From NCBI GenBank assembly GCA_942493335.1, contig OW818693.1, positions 434,001 through 498,000 on the forward strand: DNA of 64,000 bases, written 5' to 3'. The DNA comes from JAEWSN01 sp942493335. GTDB taxonomy: Bacteria > Bacillota > Clostridia > DSM-8532. Under the pieces are notes generated by a model. It ran no database searches, was not told the origin of the DNA, and saw only the letters and a list, made by a program, of their open reading frames with translations. Numbering within the stretch: position 1 is the first letter of the stretch; each line of letters starts with the position of its first letter. Of this stretch, positions 1 through 7,518 are shown piece by piece. The translations under genes and the position numbers were made by a program.

Positions 1-416
1 AGGACGGGCACATCGCCCCGTGGCAGGCCGGCAACAATCTGGATATGACCGCTGCCGGTCATGTTTCGTGCAAGGAAAACGGTCACGGCACCTGCGAGCA
101 TGTTGATGGCAGTACCGCTGATGACCTGGTTTGCCTGCAGCGTGATGCTGGCGAATGCGTGAAGAAGCGCAAACAGCGCTCCGGCTGCCATGGCGCCGAG
201 GAGTCCCAGCCAGACGGCCCCATCACCATAAATGGGATAGGTCTTCATGATGATGAGGGCGGAAGCGAAGGACCCGATGACCATCAGGCCTTCCAATCCG
301 ATGTTGACAACACCGGAGCGTTCGGAATACAGGCCGCCGAGAGCCACGATGAGCAAAGGGATGGTATAGGCAACGGCGTAGGGCATGATTTGCGCAATCG
401 TCGTCCACATGATCAT
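1..416 (-). CDS. nupQ: BMP-family nucleoside ABC transporter permease, partial (NupQ-like)
   Basis: Only the N-terminal 138 codons are present; the gene runs off the start of the window. Translation from the ATG at 416 begins MIMWTTIAQIMPYAVAYTI and continues with LYSERSGVVNIGLEGLMVIG, typical of the second inner-membrane permease of basic-membrane-protein (BMP) nucleoside importers such as Bacillus NupQ. Hydrophobic stretches make up most of the fragment. The start overlaps the stop of the upstream permease by 4 bases (ATGA), indicating translational coupling in a four-gene minus-strand operon. The second ATG at 410 is an alternative start. Substrate (purine nucleosides) is inferred from the family. 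Confidence 0.88.
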   Translation of the reverse strand, partial: MIMWTTIAQIMPYAVAYTIPLLIVALGGLYSERSGVVNIGLEGLMVIGSFASALIIMKTYPIYGDGAVWLGLLGAMAAGALFALLHAFASITLQANQVISGTAINMLAGAVTVFLARNMTGSGHIQIVAGLPRGDVPV

Positions 417-1621
417 TTCCCCCCTTTTTTGCGGCGGGGCGAGAGGAGCCGCTCTATCAGCACGCTGGTCGCCGCGAAATAGATGATGGTCGCGATGATG
501 GTGTCCGCAATTTCGGGTGGCACCTTTGTCATGGCGTTCATGAAGCCCTTGCCGGAATGGAGCAGGCCGAAGAATATGGCGGCTGCCAGGACGCCCCAGG
601 GAGAGTTTGCGCCCAGCAGGGAGACTGCGATGCCGTCCAACCCCTGGTTGGGCAGAATGCCGATCTGGATGTTGGTCGCATATCCACAGTAAAGGGCGGC
701 TCCGCCGAGTCCGGCCAAAGCGCCTGCGATAAGCATGGCCACGACGATGCCGCGGTTCACGTCAATGCCGGCGTATTCGGCCGCATGCCGGTTGAAGCCG
801 ACCGCCTTCAGTTCAAAACCAAGCACGGTCCGATCCAGAATGAAAGCAACCAGGATGACGAACACAACAGCGACAAACAATCCAAGGTTGATGAAGGAAC
901 CGTTGAAAAGATCCGAGAGCCATTTGACCTTCAGGGAGGCGGCTTCAGGAATCATCCGGGATTCCGTCTCGAGCGTCGGACCGAGGAACCATTGCTTCAC
1001 GCCGTAATAAACGCCCCAGTAGGCAATCCAGTTCATCATGATGGTCGAAACGACTTCATGCACATTGAATTTCGCCTTGAGGAGACCGGGAATCAATGCC
1101 CAGAGGGCACCGCCGATGATGGCTGCAACAAGGATGACAGGAATCAGAACCGGCTTCGGCAGGGGAAGCAGAATGCCTGCCGCTGTGGCGCAAAAACCTC
1201 CGGCCAGCATCTGACCGGCCGCGCCGATGTTGAACATGCCGGTCCGGAATGCGAACGCGACGGACAATCCGCTGAAGATGATGGGCGTGGCGGTTGCCAG
1301 CGTGTTCCCGATGCGTTCCTTGTTCATGAGGCCGCCCTTGAACAGGTAGGTGTACCCGCGGATGGGATCCGCACCCACAATGAGCATCAGAACGGCGCCG
1401 GCCAGAAGGCCGAGAAGCACGGCGATGAGGGACACCAGCAACGAGCGCAGCGGACCGCTTTCGGAAAATCGCCTGGCGAGGGAGGGCTTATTGGTATTCA
1501 GGGATACACCGGCTTCATTCTTATCCTGTTCGGCATTGTTTTGGGCGGTCGTCGGCTTTGCCGGTTCGGATGTGCGCTTTGGGGCTTCCGGATTTCCCGC
1601 AGGTTCCTTCTTATCTGTCAT
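413..1621 (-). CDS. nupP: BMP-family nucleoside ABC transporter permease (NupP-like)
   Basis: A 402-residue multi-pass permease. Residues 1-55 are a polar, charged N-terminal tail rich in K, E, N and P, followed by about eight to ten hydrophobic segments. The motif FRTGMFNIGAAGQMLAGG is characteristic of BPD_transp_2 permeases in BMP-type systems, and HEVVSTIMMNWIAYW is also typical. It would form the membrane channel with NupQ and be energised by NupO. Its start overlaps the ATPase stop (ATGA at 1621-1618) and its stop overlaps the NupQ start. The long tail before the first membrane segment is a little longer than in Bacillus NupP. Function is assigned by family; the exact nucleoside range is inferred. 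Confidence 0.93.
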   Translation of the reverse strand: MTDKKEPAGNPEAPKRTSEPAKPTTAQNNAEQDKNEAGVSLNTNKPSLARRFSESGPLRSLLVSLIAVLLGLLAGAVLMLIVGADPIRGYTYLFKGGLMNKERIGNTLATATPIIFSGLSVAFAFRTGMFNIGAAGQMLAGGFCATAAGILLPLPKPVLIPVILVAAIIGGALWALIPGLLKAKFNVHEVVSTIMMNWIAYWGVYYGVKQWFLGPTLETESRMIPEAASLKVKWLSDLFNGSFINLGLFVAVVFVILVAFILDRTVLGFELKAVGFNRHAAEYAGIDVNRGIVVAMLIAGALAGLGGAALYCGYATNIQIGILPNQGLDGIAVSLLGANSPWGVLAAAIFFGLLHSGKGFMNAMTKVPPEIADTIIATIIYFAATSVLIERLLSPRRKKGGK

Positions 1622-3144
1622 GTCCGTTCCCCCTTTCGCACGCCGGCCATCATGAGGCCGACTTCATTTTCATCCGTTTCTGCGGCGACCACTTCGCCCA
1701 CCCGCTCGCCATGATTCACGATGACGATGCGATCCGAAACGTTGAGGATTTCATCGAGCTCCAGGGAAACGAGGAGAACGCCTTTACCCTGATCACGCTG
1801 TTCCACCAGCCGACGGTGGATGTACTCGATGGAACCGACATCCAGTCCTCGTGTGGGCTGGACAGCGATGAGAATGTCGGGGTTCCCCGAGATCTCCCGT
1901 CCGACGATGGCTTTCTGCTGATTCCCGCCCGACATCTGTCTGGCGGCGGAAAGCGCTCCCTGACCGGAACGGACGTCGAATTCCCGGATGATGGTGTCCG
2001 CATATTTTCTGATTTCCCTGCGATCCAGCAGCCCATGTTTTGCAAATGGGGGCAGGGAGTAGATTTCAAGAACCATGTTGTCCTCGATGGTGTAGTCCAT
2101 GACCAGTCCGCGCTTCTGGCGATCTTCCGGAATATGGGCCATGCCGCAACGGAAACGGTCTCTGATGGAATCCGTTGCGATATCCTTCCCCTTGATGAAA
2201 ATGTGGCCGCTTTCCGGCTTGCGAAGCCCTGTAAGCGCTTCAACCAGTTCTGTCTGGCCGTTGCCCTCGACACCCGCCACGCCGACGATCTCGCCGGCCC
2301 GCACGTCAATCGAAAAATCCTTCAGGCCGAGCACCTTGCGGTTGTTCCGAACGGACAGATGCTCCACGGAAAGAAGCACATCGCCCGGTACGCGCGGTTC
2401 CTTCGGAACGACAAAGGAGACCTCGCGGCCCACCATCATCTCCGCCATGCGTGCCTCGTCGGTGCCTGCCACGTCCACGGTGCCGATATAGCGGCCTCTG
2501 CGGATGACGGTGCAGCGATCGGCGACGGCCTTGATTTCCTTGAGCTTGTGGGTGATCAGCAGGATGGACTTGCCTTCTGCCGTCATGTCCTTCATGATGC
2601 GCATCAACTCGGTGATCTCCTGCGGCGTCAGGACGGCCGTCGGTTCATCAAAAATCAGAACCTCCGCGTTTCGGTACAGCATCTTCAGAATTTCAACTCG
2701 CTGCTGCATGCCGACCGAAATGTCCTCGATCTTCGCGTTCGGATCGACATTCAGTCCGTATTGTTCGGAAAGCTTGCGGATGCGTTCGGCGGCAGAGCGA
2801 AGTTCGATGTGGATGCCGAAGCGTTTCGGCTCGAGACCCAGGATGATGTTCTCCGTCACCGTGAAGTTGTGCACGAGCTTGAAATGCTGGTGCACCATGC
2901 CGATGCCGAGATCGTTCGCCACGTTCGGGTTCGCGATGCGGACTTCCTTGTCCCTGACCTTGATGATCCCCCGATCCGGCTGATAGAGGCCGAACAGGAT
3001 GCTCATGAGGGTGGACTTGCCCGCTCCGTTTTCTCCGAGCAGGGCATGGATTTCCCCTTTTCTGAGGGTGAGGGTGATGTTGTCGTTGGCCAGTACGCCG
3101 GGGAATTCCTTCCTGATGTTCAGCATCTCCACGACATGTTCCAT
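1618..3144 (-). CDS. nupO: BMP-family nucleoside ABC transporter, duplicated ATPase (NupO-like)
   Basis: A 508-residue protein with two ABC ATPase domains in tandem, as in NupO and other BMP/ribose-type importers. The first Walker A, GENGAGKS, lies at residues 37-44, followed by a Q-loop near GMVHQHFK and a Walker B in EVLIFDEPTAVLTP. The second domain has a degenerate P-loop (GVEGNGQTE), signature MSGGNQQK and a Walker B with the usual glutamate replaced (ILIAVQPTRGLD), normal for the second half of this family. It powers nucleoside uptake at the cytoplasmic face of NupP/NupQ. It sits 265 bases downstream of the lipoprotein gene, with a strong hairpin between. The AGGAGG-like ribosome binding site is well placed. 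Confidence 0.95.
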   Translation of the reverse strand: MEHVVEMLNIRKEFPGVLANDNITLTLRKGEIHALLGENGAGKSTLMSILFGLYQPDRGIIKVRDKEVRIANPNVANDLGIGMVHQHFKLVHNFTVTENIILGLEPKRFGIHIELRSAAERIRKLSEQYGLNVDPNAKIEDISVGMQQRVEILKMLYRNAEVLIFDEPTAVLTPQEITELMRIMKDMTAEGKSILLITHKLKEIKAVADRCTVIRRGRYIGTVDVAGTDEARMAEMMVGREVSFVVPKEPRVPGDVLLSVEHLSVRNNRKVLGLKDFSIDVRAGEIVGVAGVEGNGQTELVEALTGLRKPESGHIFIKGKDIATDSIRDRFRCGMAHIPEDRQKRGLVMDYTIEDNMVLEIYSLPPFAKHGLLDRREIRKYADTIIREFDVRSGQGALSAARQMSGGNQQKAIVGREISGNPDILIAVQPTRGLDVGSIEYIHRRLVEQRDQGKGVLLVSLELDEILNVSDRIVIVNHGERVGEVVAAETDENEVGLMMAGVRKGERT

Positions 3145-3366
3145 GAAGACACCTCCTTAACTGGGATGAATGGGAGCCGGGCAGACGGTGCAAGGGAATG
3201 AGAAACGAGGGGGGAGGACCATGAAGCGGGATCGAGATACAGGAGGAATGGATGGTGGGGCACATAGGCGCGGGGCAAAATAAAACGGCCCATCCTCTCC
3301 TGGCAGCGCATACGGTTGTCGACGCCTGAAGGTGCAGATCGGACCGTGGTTTTCGTCATAAGGGAG

Positions 3367-3395
3367 ATGGGCGGCAGGTTGACCCTGCCGCCCAT
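3367..3395 (-). promoter_or_regulatory. Intercistronic hairpin between nupN and nupO
   Basis: A perfect 12-bp inverted repeat (ATGGGCGGCAGG / CCTGCCGCCCAT) with a 5-base loop lies 14 bases after the lipoprotein gene. No long U-run follows on the minus strand, so it is more likely an mRNA-stabilising or partial-termination hairpin. Such hairpins commonly let a binding protein be made in excess over its membrane partners. Confidence 0.7.
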
Positions 3396-3408
3396 GACCG
3401 GGGGATGC

Positions 3409-4599
3409 TTACTTGATCAGGTCGCCCTGTTCGGCGGAGACGGTGATTTCACCGCTCTGCAGCTTGGCGAAGATGTCCTTCATCGTGGTCTGGACTTCGG
3501 CAGAGAGGTTCGGATTGGTGGCAGGGATGCCGACGCCGTTGTTCTTGGCATTGAAGGTGAGGGTCTGTCCGCCCGGGAATGTGCCTTCCTTGGCAGCCTT
3601 GACCATGTCGTAGGCAGCCTGGTCGATGCGCTTCATGGCGGAGGTCAGGATGATGGACTTGTCGTCCTTGTAGACGCCCTGGCTGAACTGGTCGACATCG
3701 ACACCGACGATCCAGGCTTCCTTGCCCGCTGTGACACGGGTCTTGGCTTCATTGATGGCACCGACGCCGACACCGCCGGCGGCTGCGAATACGGCCTTCA
3801 CACCCTTGTCGAACATCTGGGCGGCAAGAGCCTGGCCAGCGGCGACTTCGCTGAAGGTACCCTGGTAGATGACGTTTTCAGCCTTGATGACCATCTTGGT
3901 GCCAAGCTTTTCGTTGGCGTACTTCACGCCCTGCTGGAAGCCCCAGTTGAACTTCTGGACGGCGGGAATCTCCATGCCGCCGATGAAGCCCAGTTCGCCT
4001 TCCTTCAGCTGAAGGGAGGTGGCAACGCCGGCAAGGAAGCCGGATTCATGTTCCGCAAAGAAAATGGCGACCGTGTTCGGGCCGACCTTCTCCACGCGGG
4101 TGTCATCGTATACACCATTGTTCGGGGAACCGTCGATGATGACGAACTTGGCATCCGTGTACTTGTCCTGCGCTTCGAAGACGGCTGTCTCGAACTTGAA
4201 GCCCGGGCAGACGATCATCCGGAAGCCGGAATCATAAAGATTGCCCATTTCCTTGGTGTAGTCCGCCTGAGTGGTTCCGACGGGCTTGAGGTACAGGGTC
4301 TCGAGGCCAAGGTCCGTACCGGCCTTCACAACGCCTTCCCAGGTACCCTGGTTGAAGGATTTGTCGTCGATGGTGCCTGCGTCGGTGACCATGCCGACCT
4401 TGAGTGCTTCGGCAGGAGCCGCGGAACTGGCTTCCGGCGTTGCAGTCGCTTCCGGTGTGGCGGAATCACTGGCGGCCGCAGAGGAGGATTCGCTTGCACT
4501 GGCGCTGGGAGAGGCGGTTGTACCCGCGGCGCCGCAGCCGGCGAGCATGACGATGGCGAGCAGAAGAGAGAGGACGAGCATTGATTTCCTTTTGAACAT
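3409..4599 (-). CDS. nupN: BMP-family substrate-binding lipoprotein (NupN/Med/TmpC-like)
   Basis: A 396-residue secreted lipoprotein that captures nucleosides for the NupOPQ importer. Residues 1-21 are a type II signal peptide ending in the lipobox LAGC, with the lipidated cysteine at 22. A Ser/Ala/Thr/Glu/Pro-rich linker (about residues 23-65) follows, then the periplasmic-binding fold starting KVGMVTDAGTIDDKSFNQ, the hallmark of the Bmp family (PF02608). Further family signatures are FAEHESGFLAGVA and FAAAGGVGVGAINEA. It is the first gene of the minus-strand operon, preceded by a recognisable promoter and followed by a 12-bp hairpin before the ATPase gene. Nucleoside specificity is inferred from the family. 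Confidence 0.95.
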   Translation of the reverse strand: MFKRKSMLVLSLLLAIVMLAGCGAAGTTASPSASASESSSAAASDSATPEATATPEASSAAPAEALKVGMVTDAGTIDDKSFNQGTWEGVVKAGTDLGLETLYLKPVGTTQADYTKEMGNLYDSGFRMIVCPGFKFETAVFEAQDKYTDAKFVIIDGSPNNGVYDDTRVEKVGPNTVAIFFAEHESGFLAGVATSLQLKEGELGFIGGMEIPAVQKFNWGFQQGVKYANEKLGTKMVIKAENVIYQGTFSEVAAGQALAAQMFDKGVKAVFAAAGGVGVGAINEAKTRVTAGKEAWIVGVDVDQFSQGVYKDDKSIILTSAMKRIDQAAYDMVKAAKEGTFPGGQTLTFNAKNNGVGIPATNPNLSAEVQTTMKDIFAKLQSGEITVSAEQGDLIK

Positions 4600-4653
4600 G
4601 TTTGTAAACCCCCTGTATTCTATCTATTGAGGTTGGATAACCACATAGTTCAT

Positions 4654-4681
4654 TCTATACCATTCTGACAGGACGATTCAA
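4654..4681 (-). promoter_or_regulatory. Promoter of the nupN-OPQ operon
   Basis: On the minus strand, TTGAAT (4681-4676) and TATAGA (4659-4654) are separated by 16 bases, with a TG extension before the -10. It lies about 55 bases upstream of nupN. No purine riboswitch aptamer was recognised between promoter and start. Confidence 0.55.
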
Positions 4682-4779
4682 CAGCAAGTCACACTGGAGG
4701 GAAAGTTTTCGACTTCAGTTCCAGCCCATGCGCCAGGTTTCTTCCGTCAGGACAAGTTGGAGAAATCCGGAAATCGCGA

Positions 4780-4808
4780 TTGAAACGGTACCCGCACAAT
4801 GATACGAT
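4780..4808 (+). promoter_or_regulatory. Promoter of the zinc-ribbon membrane protein gene
   Basis: TTGAAA (4780-4785) and TACGAT (4803-4808) with 17-base spacing, 100 bases upstream of the ATG at 4908 and divergent from the nupN promoter. The rest of the 4600-4907 gap shows nothing else recognisable. Confidence 0.5.
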
Positions 4809-4907
4809 GGGTGCGACCCGGTTGGATGATGAACCGGAATGCACAGGCGGTTCCGGCGGAAGAAGGTTCCGGTACAGAATTTCCGGGCACCAGAATGGAG
4901 GATTTCC

Positions 4908-5714
4908 ATGAGTGAGATGAAGAGTTGCATACAATGTGGAGCCGAATTGCCTTCCGATGCCCTATTCTGTCCCGAGTGCGGAACCAGGCAGGCTGCAGCT
5001 GAACCGGTCCCCGAAGCGATGACAACTGGTCCGGTGAGTTCAACCTCCTATGATCCGTTTGCTTCCGCACCGCTGTCAGCCACGCCAGCCCCTACGCCGT
5101 TCCAGCAACAGACTCCGTCTTCCGCTCAACCCTCCGCAGCACCTGCTCAACCCTCCATGCCGCCCGCTCAGCCAACCCAACCACCTAACCAGGTTTCTCC
5201 GGCGGCATCCTTCCAATACGCGACACCCCCCCAGCAAAACCAACAGGCACCTGCCTTTGTGCAGCAGATGGCAGGCCCGTCCACTGCGAACCAAACTTTT
5301 CCTCAGTCTGTCGCTCAACCTCCCGTGCAGCCTGCCGGTGTGAATGTTGCGGGAAAACCAGTCAAGGATCCTGCAAGAGTGGGGAAGAAGCTGCCGGTTT
5401 ATGCCATTGTCGTGATTGCCCTGCTGGCCCTTGGTCTGATTTACTGGTTTTTCAGATTCAATGATTCGAATCTTCCGCCGTATGATTTCGGCGAAGCCCG
5501 CTCCACCGCCGTGGTCTTTTCCTTCCTGCTCATGTCCGTGGTTTCCATCTGCTCCGCCATTGTGCTGCGGGTGCAGACCCGTGGCAGCAAGTTTGCCATT
5601 GTCGGCAATATCCTGCTCGCGCTGACTGTGCTGGTGATGCTGTATGGAATCACCATGACGGAGTTTTCGGACAAGAATGTACTGTACAAGCTCTTCCTGA
5701 ATTTCACGAAGTAG
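4908..5714 (+). CDS. Zinc-ribbon, proline-rich membrane protein of unknown function
   Basis: The ATG at 4908 is preceded by TGGAGGA, giving 268 residues; an in-frame upstream extension lacks a ribosome binding site. Residues 7-25 form a double-CxxC zinc ribbon (CIQCG...CPECG). A Pro/Gln/Ala-rich low-complexity linker covers roughly residues 30-155. Then come three hydrophobic segments (VYAIVVIALLALGLIYWFF; a second around SFLLMSVVSICSAIVL; a third around ILLALTVLVMLYGITM). The design, a cytoplasmic zinc ribbon tethered through a flexible linker to a small membrane domain, is common in Bacillota but of unknown role. It stands alone between its own promoter and a strong terminator. Similar zinc ribbons occur elsewhere in the window (17682, 51572, 52896). 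Confidence 0.85.
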   Translation: MSEMKSCIQCGAELPSDALFCPECGTRQAAAEPVPEAMTTGPVSSTSYDPFASAPLSATPAPTPFQQQTPSSAQPSAAPAQPSMPPAQPTQPPNQVSPAASFQYATPPQQNQQAPAFVQQMAGPSTANQTFPQSVAQPPVQPAGVNVAGKPVKDPARVGKKLPVYAIVVIALLALGLIYWFFRFNDSNLPPYDFGEARSTAVVFSFLLMSVVSICSAIVLRVQTRGSKFAIVGNILLALTVLVMLYGITMTEFSDKNVLYKLFLNFTK

Positions 5715-5728
5715 AATGGCACCGATCG

Positions 5729-5757
5729 GACCCGCAGGGAGACCTGCGGGTCTTTTT
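5729..5757 (+). terminator. Rho-independent terminator
   Basis: Perfect 10-bp stem GACCCGCAGG / CCTGCGGGTC with a GAGA loop and a five-T run, 15 bases after the zinc-ribbon gene. Confidence 0.93.
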
Positions 5758-5877
5758 CTCCCTCCGGAAGGAGGGAATCGGGGCGCTTTGTTCCGTCAAA
5801 GCATTGGGCTGCAATGAATGCGCATGAATGGCGGCTTTACGGGGAGACAAGACACGAAGAAATTCTGAAAAACATGC

Positions 5878-5906
5878 TTGCATTTCCCCAGGGATGTGTG
5901 TATAAT
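5878..5906 (+). promoter_or_regulatory. tRNA-Leu promoter
   Basis: TTGCAT (5878-5883) and a perfect TATAAT (5901-5906) with 17-base spacing, ending 20 bases before the tRNA. Confidence 0.82.
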
Positions 5907-5926
5907 TCATTTTGCGGTTGCGACGA

Positions 5927-6013
5927 GCGAAAGTGGTGGAACTGGCAGACTCGCTAGATTCAGGTTCTAGTGTACGCAAGTACGTGCGGGTTCAAATCCC
6001 GCCTTTCGCACCA
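5927..6013 (+). tRNA. tRNA-Leu (anticodon CAG)
   Basis: An 87-base class II tRNA with encoded CCA. The acceptor stem pairs GCGAAAG with CTTTCGC. The anticodon stem CTAGA/TCTAG closes the loop TTCAGGT, giving anticodon CAG, which reads CUG leucine codons. The long variable arm (TGTACGCAAGTACGT) and the GGTTCAAATCC T-arm fit leucine tRNAs. It is a single-gene unit with its own promoter and terminator. Confidence 0.96.
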
Positions 6014-6015
6014 AA

Positions 6016-6060
6016 AAGGGTTTCGGAGATTTCTCCGGAACCCTTCCGTATTTTCTTTCC
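6016..6060 (+). terminator. Terminator of tRNA-Leu
   Basis: A 13-bp stem (AAGGGTTTCGGAG / CTCCGGAACCCTT, one G-T wobble) begins 3 bases after the tRNA CCA and is followed by a T-rich tract at 6050-6060. Confidence 0.85.
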
Positions 6061-6062
6061 AT

Positions 6063-6113
6063 CTTTTCACTTCACCATCCAACCCTTTCTTTTCACTTCA
6101 CCATCCGACCCTT
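6063..6113. repeat. Two-copy 25-bp direct repeat
   Basis: CTTTTCACTTCACCATCC followed by AACCCTT (6063-6087) is repeated at 6089-6113 with one change (CGACCCTT). The surrounding sequence is pyrimidine-rich and non-coding. Confidence 0.85.
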
Positions 6114-6554
6114 CATTATTTCATCTGTCATTTCTCCCTTTTTCGCTCCCTGGTCTTCTATAAATTGTCCTTTCGCCTTTCTGTCCGCCCAATGTGACGG
6201 ATATCACATTTCCGACCTGTTTGTGCAGGATTATGACAATGATTCACCGTTTTTACATAAAGCGAAAACCACCCAGACTTTTGCGCGGTTTTCATTGTAC
6301 AAAACACATAAATGGCGGCATCGGCATTTGGGACAATGACCATACTCATTCGGGTTCTAGGTGGTGTATGATTCAATATGCAATCATGCAAGCAATCAGG
6401 AAGTTCGTTCCATGCCGATCCATTTGACAGGTGAACCGGTTACTGAATCCAGCCTGCCGTTTTGTCCGAACCTCATCCGTAAGGATGGCACAATGCACAT
6501 CCCGACGGTTTGGAACAGGCTCGAATCGAAAACCATACTGAAAGGATGAATGGG
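6114..6554. other. Long intergenic region upstream of the MoxR operon
   Basis: About 440 bases with no convincing gene. It holds the TGTGA-N6-TCACA palindrome at 6193-6208, AT-richer sequence around 6240-6330, and a possible -10 (TATGAT, 6366-6371) without a good -35. The MoxR promoter is probably in here but cannot be fixed by eye. Confidence 0.6.
6193..6208. promoter_or_regulatory. CRP/FNR-family-like operator
   Basis: TGTGACGGATATCACA matches the CRP-type consensus TGTGA-N6-TCACA exactly. In Bacillota such sites can be bound by CRP-family regulators such as ArcR. It lies about 350 bases upstream of moxR. The regulator is not in the window, so its role is inferred. Confidence 0.45.
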
Positions 6555-7496
6555 ATGAGTGAATCAAATGCCCTCATGAAGCGTATTGTAGACAATATCG
6601 GACAGGTTCTGGTCGGGAAGGAATCCGCTTCCCGCCTCATGGTCCTCGCATTGGCCGCCTCCGGCCATGTCCTCATCGAGGATGTCCCCGGCATCGGAAA
6701 GACTACCATGGCCTTCGCCATGGCCAAATCCTTGAACCTGTCCTTCAGCCGCATCCAGTTCACGCCGGACATTCTTCCCTCCGACATCACGGGTTTCTCC
6801 GTCTTCAATCCGAAAACAGGCGAATTCGATTTCCGGAGAGGCAACATCATGAGCAACATCGTCCTCGCGGACGAAATCAACCGGACTTCGCCGAAAACCC
6901 AGGCTTCCATGCTCGAAGTCATGGAGGAACGACAGGTGACGGTTGACGGGAAAACCTACAAGGTGCCGGAACCCTTCATGGTCATCGCCACCCAGAACCC
7001 CGTCGAGTACATGGGTACCTATCCGCTTCCGGAAGCCCAGTTGGATCGGTTTCTCATGAAGATCTCCATGGGATATCCGGAGCGCAGCGACGAAGTCGGC
7101 ATCCTTTACAGGTTCCAGGAGCAGAACCCGCTCACCACACTGGAACCCGTCGCGAACGCCGAGGAGCTGACCTCGCTGAAGAATCACATCCGCACCATCC
7201 GGGTGGATCAGAGCCTGGCAGGTTACATCATCGACATCACAGGTGCCACCCGCAATCATGAGCATGTCCTGCTCGGATGCAGTCCGCGCGCCTCCATCAG
7301 CCTCTTCCGCGCCGCCCAGGCCGCCGCCTGCTACGAAGGCCGCGATTATGTCGTGCCGGAAGACGTCCGGGATCTGGCTGTGGCTGTCCTGTCCCATCGT
7401 GTCATCCTCCGTCAGGAAGCCCGCATCAAGCGGATTACTGCTGAACAGGTCATCGCCGACATTGTTTCCAGAAAGAAGATTCCCGTCTTGAAGTGA
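6555..7496 (+). CDS. MoxR-type AAA+ ATPase
   Basis: The ATG at 6555 has AAAGGA 8 bases upstream; the in-frame ATG at 6546 overlaps that site and is less likely. The 313-residue protein matches the MoxR family: Walker A VPGIGKTT around 44-51, Walker B IVLADE at 102-107, sensor 1 in IATQNP, and the MoxR signature GTYPLPEAQLDRF. MoxR ATPases act as chaperones or assembly factors and are usually encoded with DUF58 and transglutaminase-like membrane proteins, exactly as here. It heads a three-gene operon and is followed after 22 bases by the DUF58 gene. The client of this complex is unknown. Confidence 0.94.
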   Translation: MSESNALMKRIVDNIGQVLVGKESASRLMVLALAASGHVLIEDVPGIGKTTMAFAMAKSLNLSFSRIQFTPDILPSDITGFSVFNPKTGEFDFRRGNIMSNIVLADEINRTSPKTQASMLEVMEERQVTVDGKTYKVPEPFMVIATQNPVEYMGTYPLPEAQLDRFLMKISMGYPERSDEVGILYRFQEQNPLTTLEPVANAEELTSLKNHIRTIRVDQSLAGYIIDITGATRNHEHVLLGCSPRASISLFRAAQAAACYEGRDYVVPEDVRDLAVAVLSHRVILRQEARIKRITAEQVIADIVSRKKIPVLK

Positions 7497-7518
7497 CGGG
7501 ACCGGAGAGGTGGATCCG

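Noticed and set aside
4600..4653. Purine riboswitch before the nucleoside importer
   Set aside because: The leader is too short and lacks the three-way junction sequence.
5927..6554. Genomic island inserted at tRNA-Leu
   Set aside because: No integrase, no duplicated tRNA 3' end and ordinary genes downstream; only the small 25-bp repeat is present.
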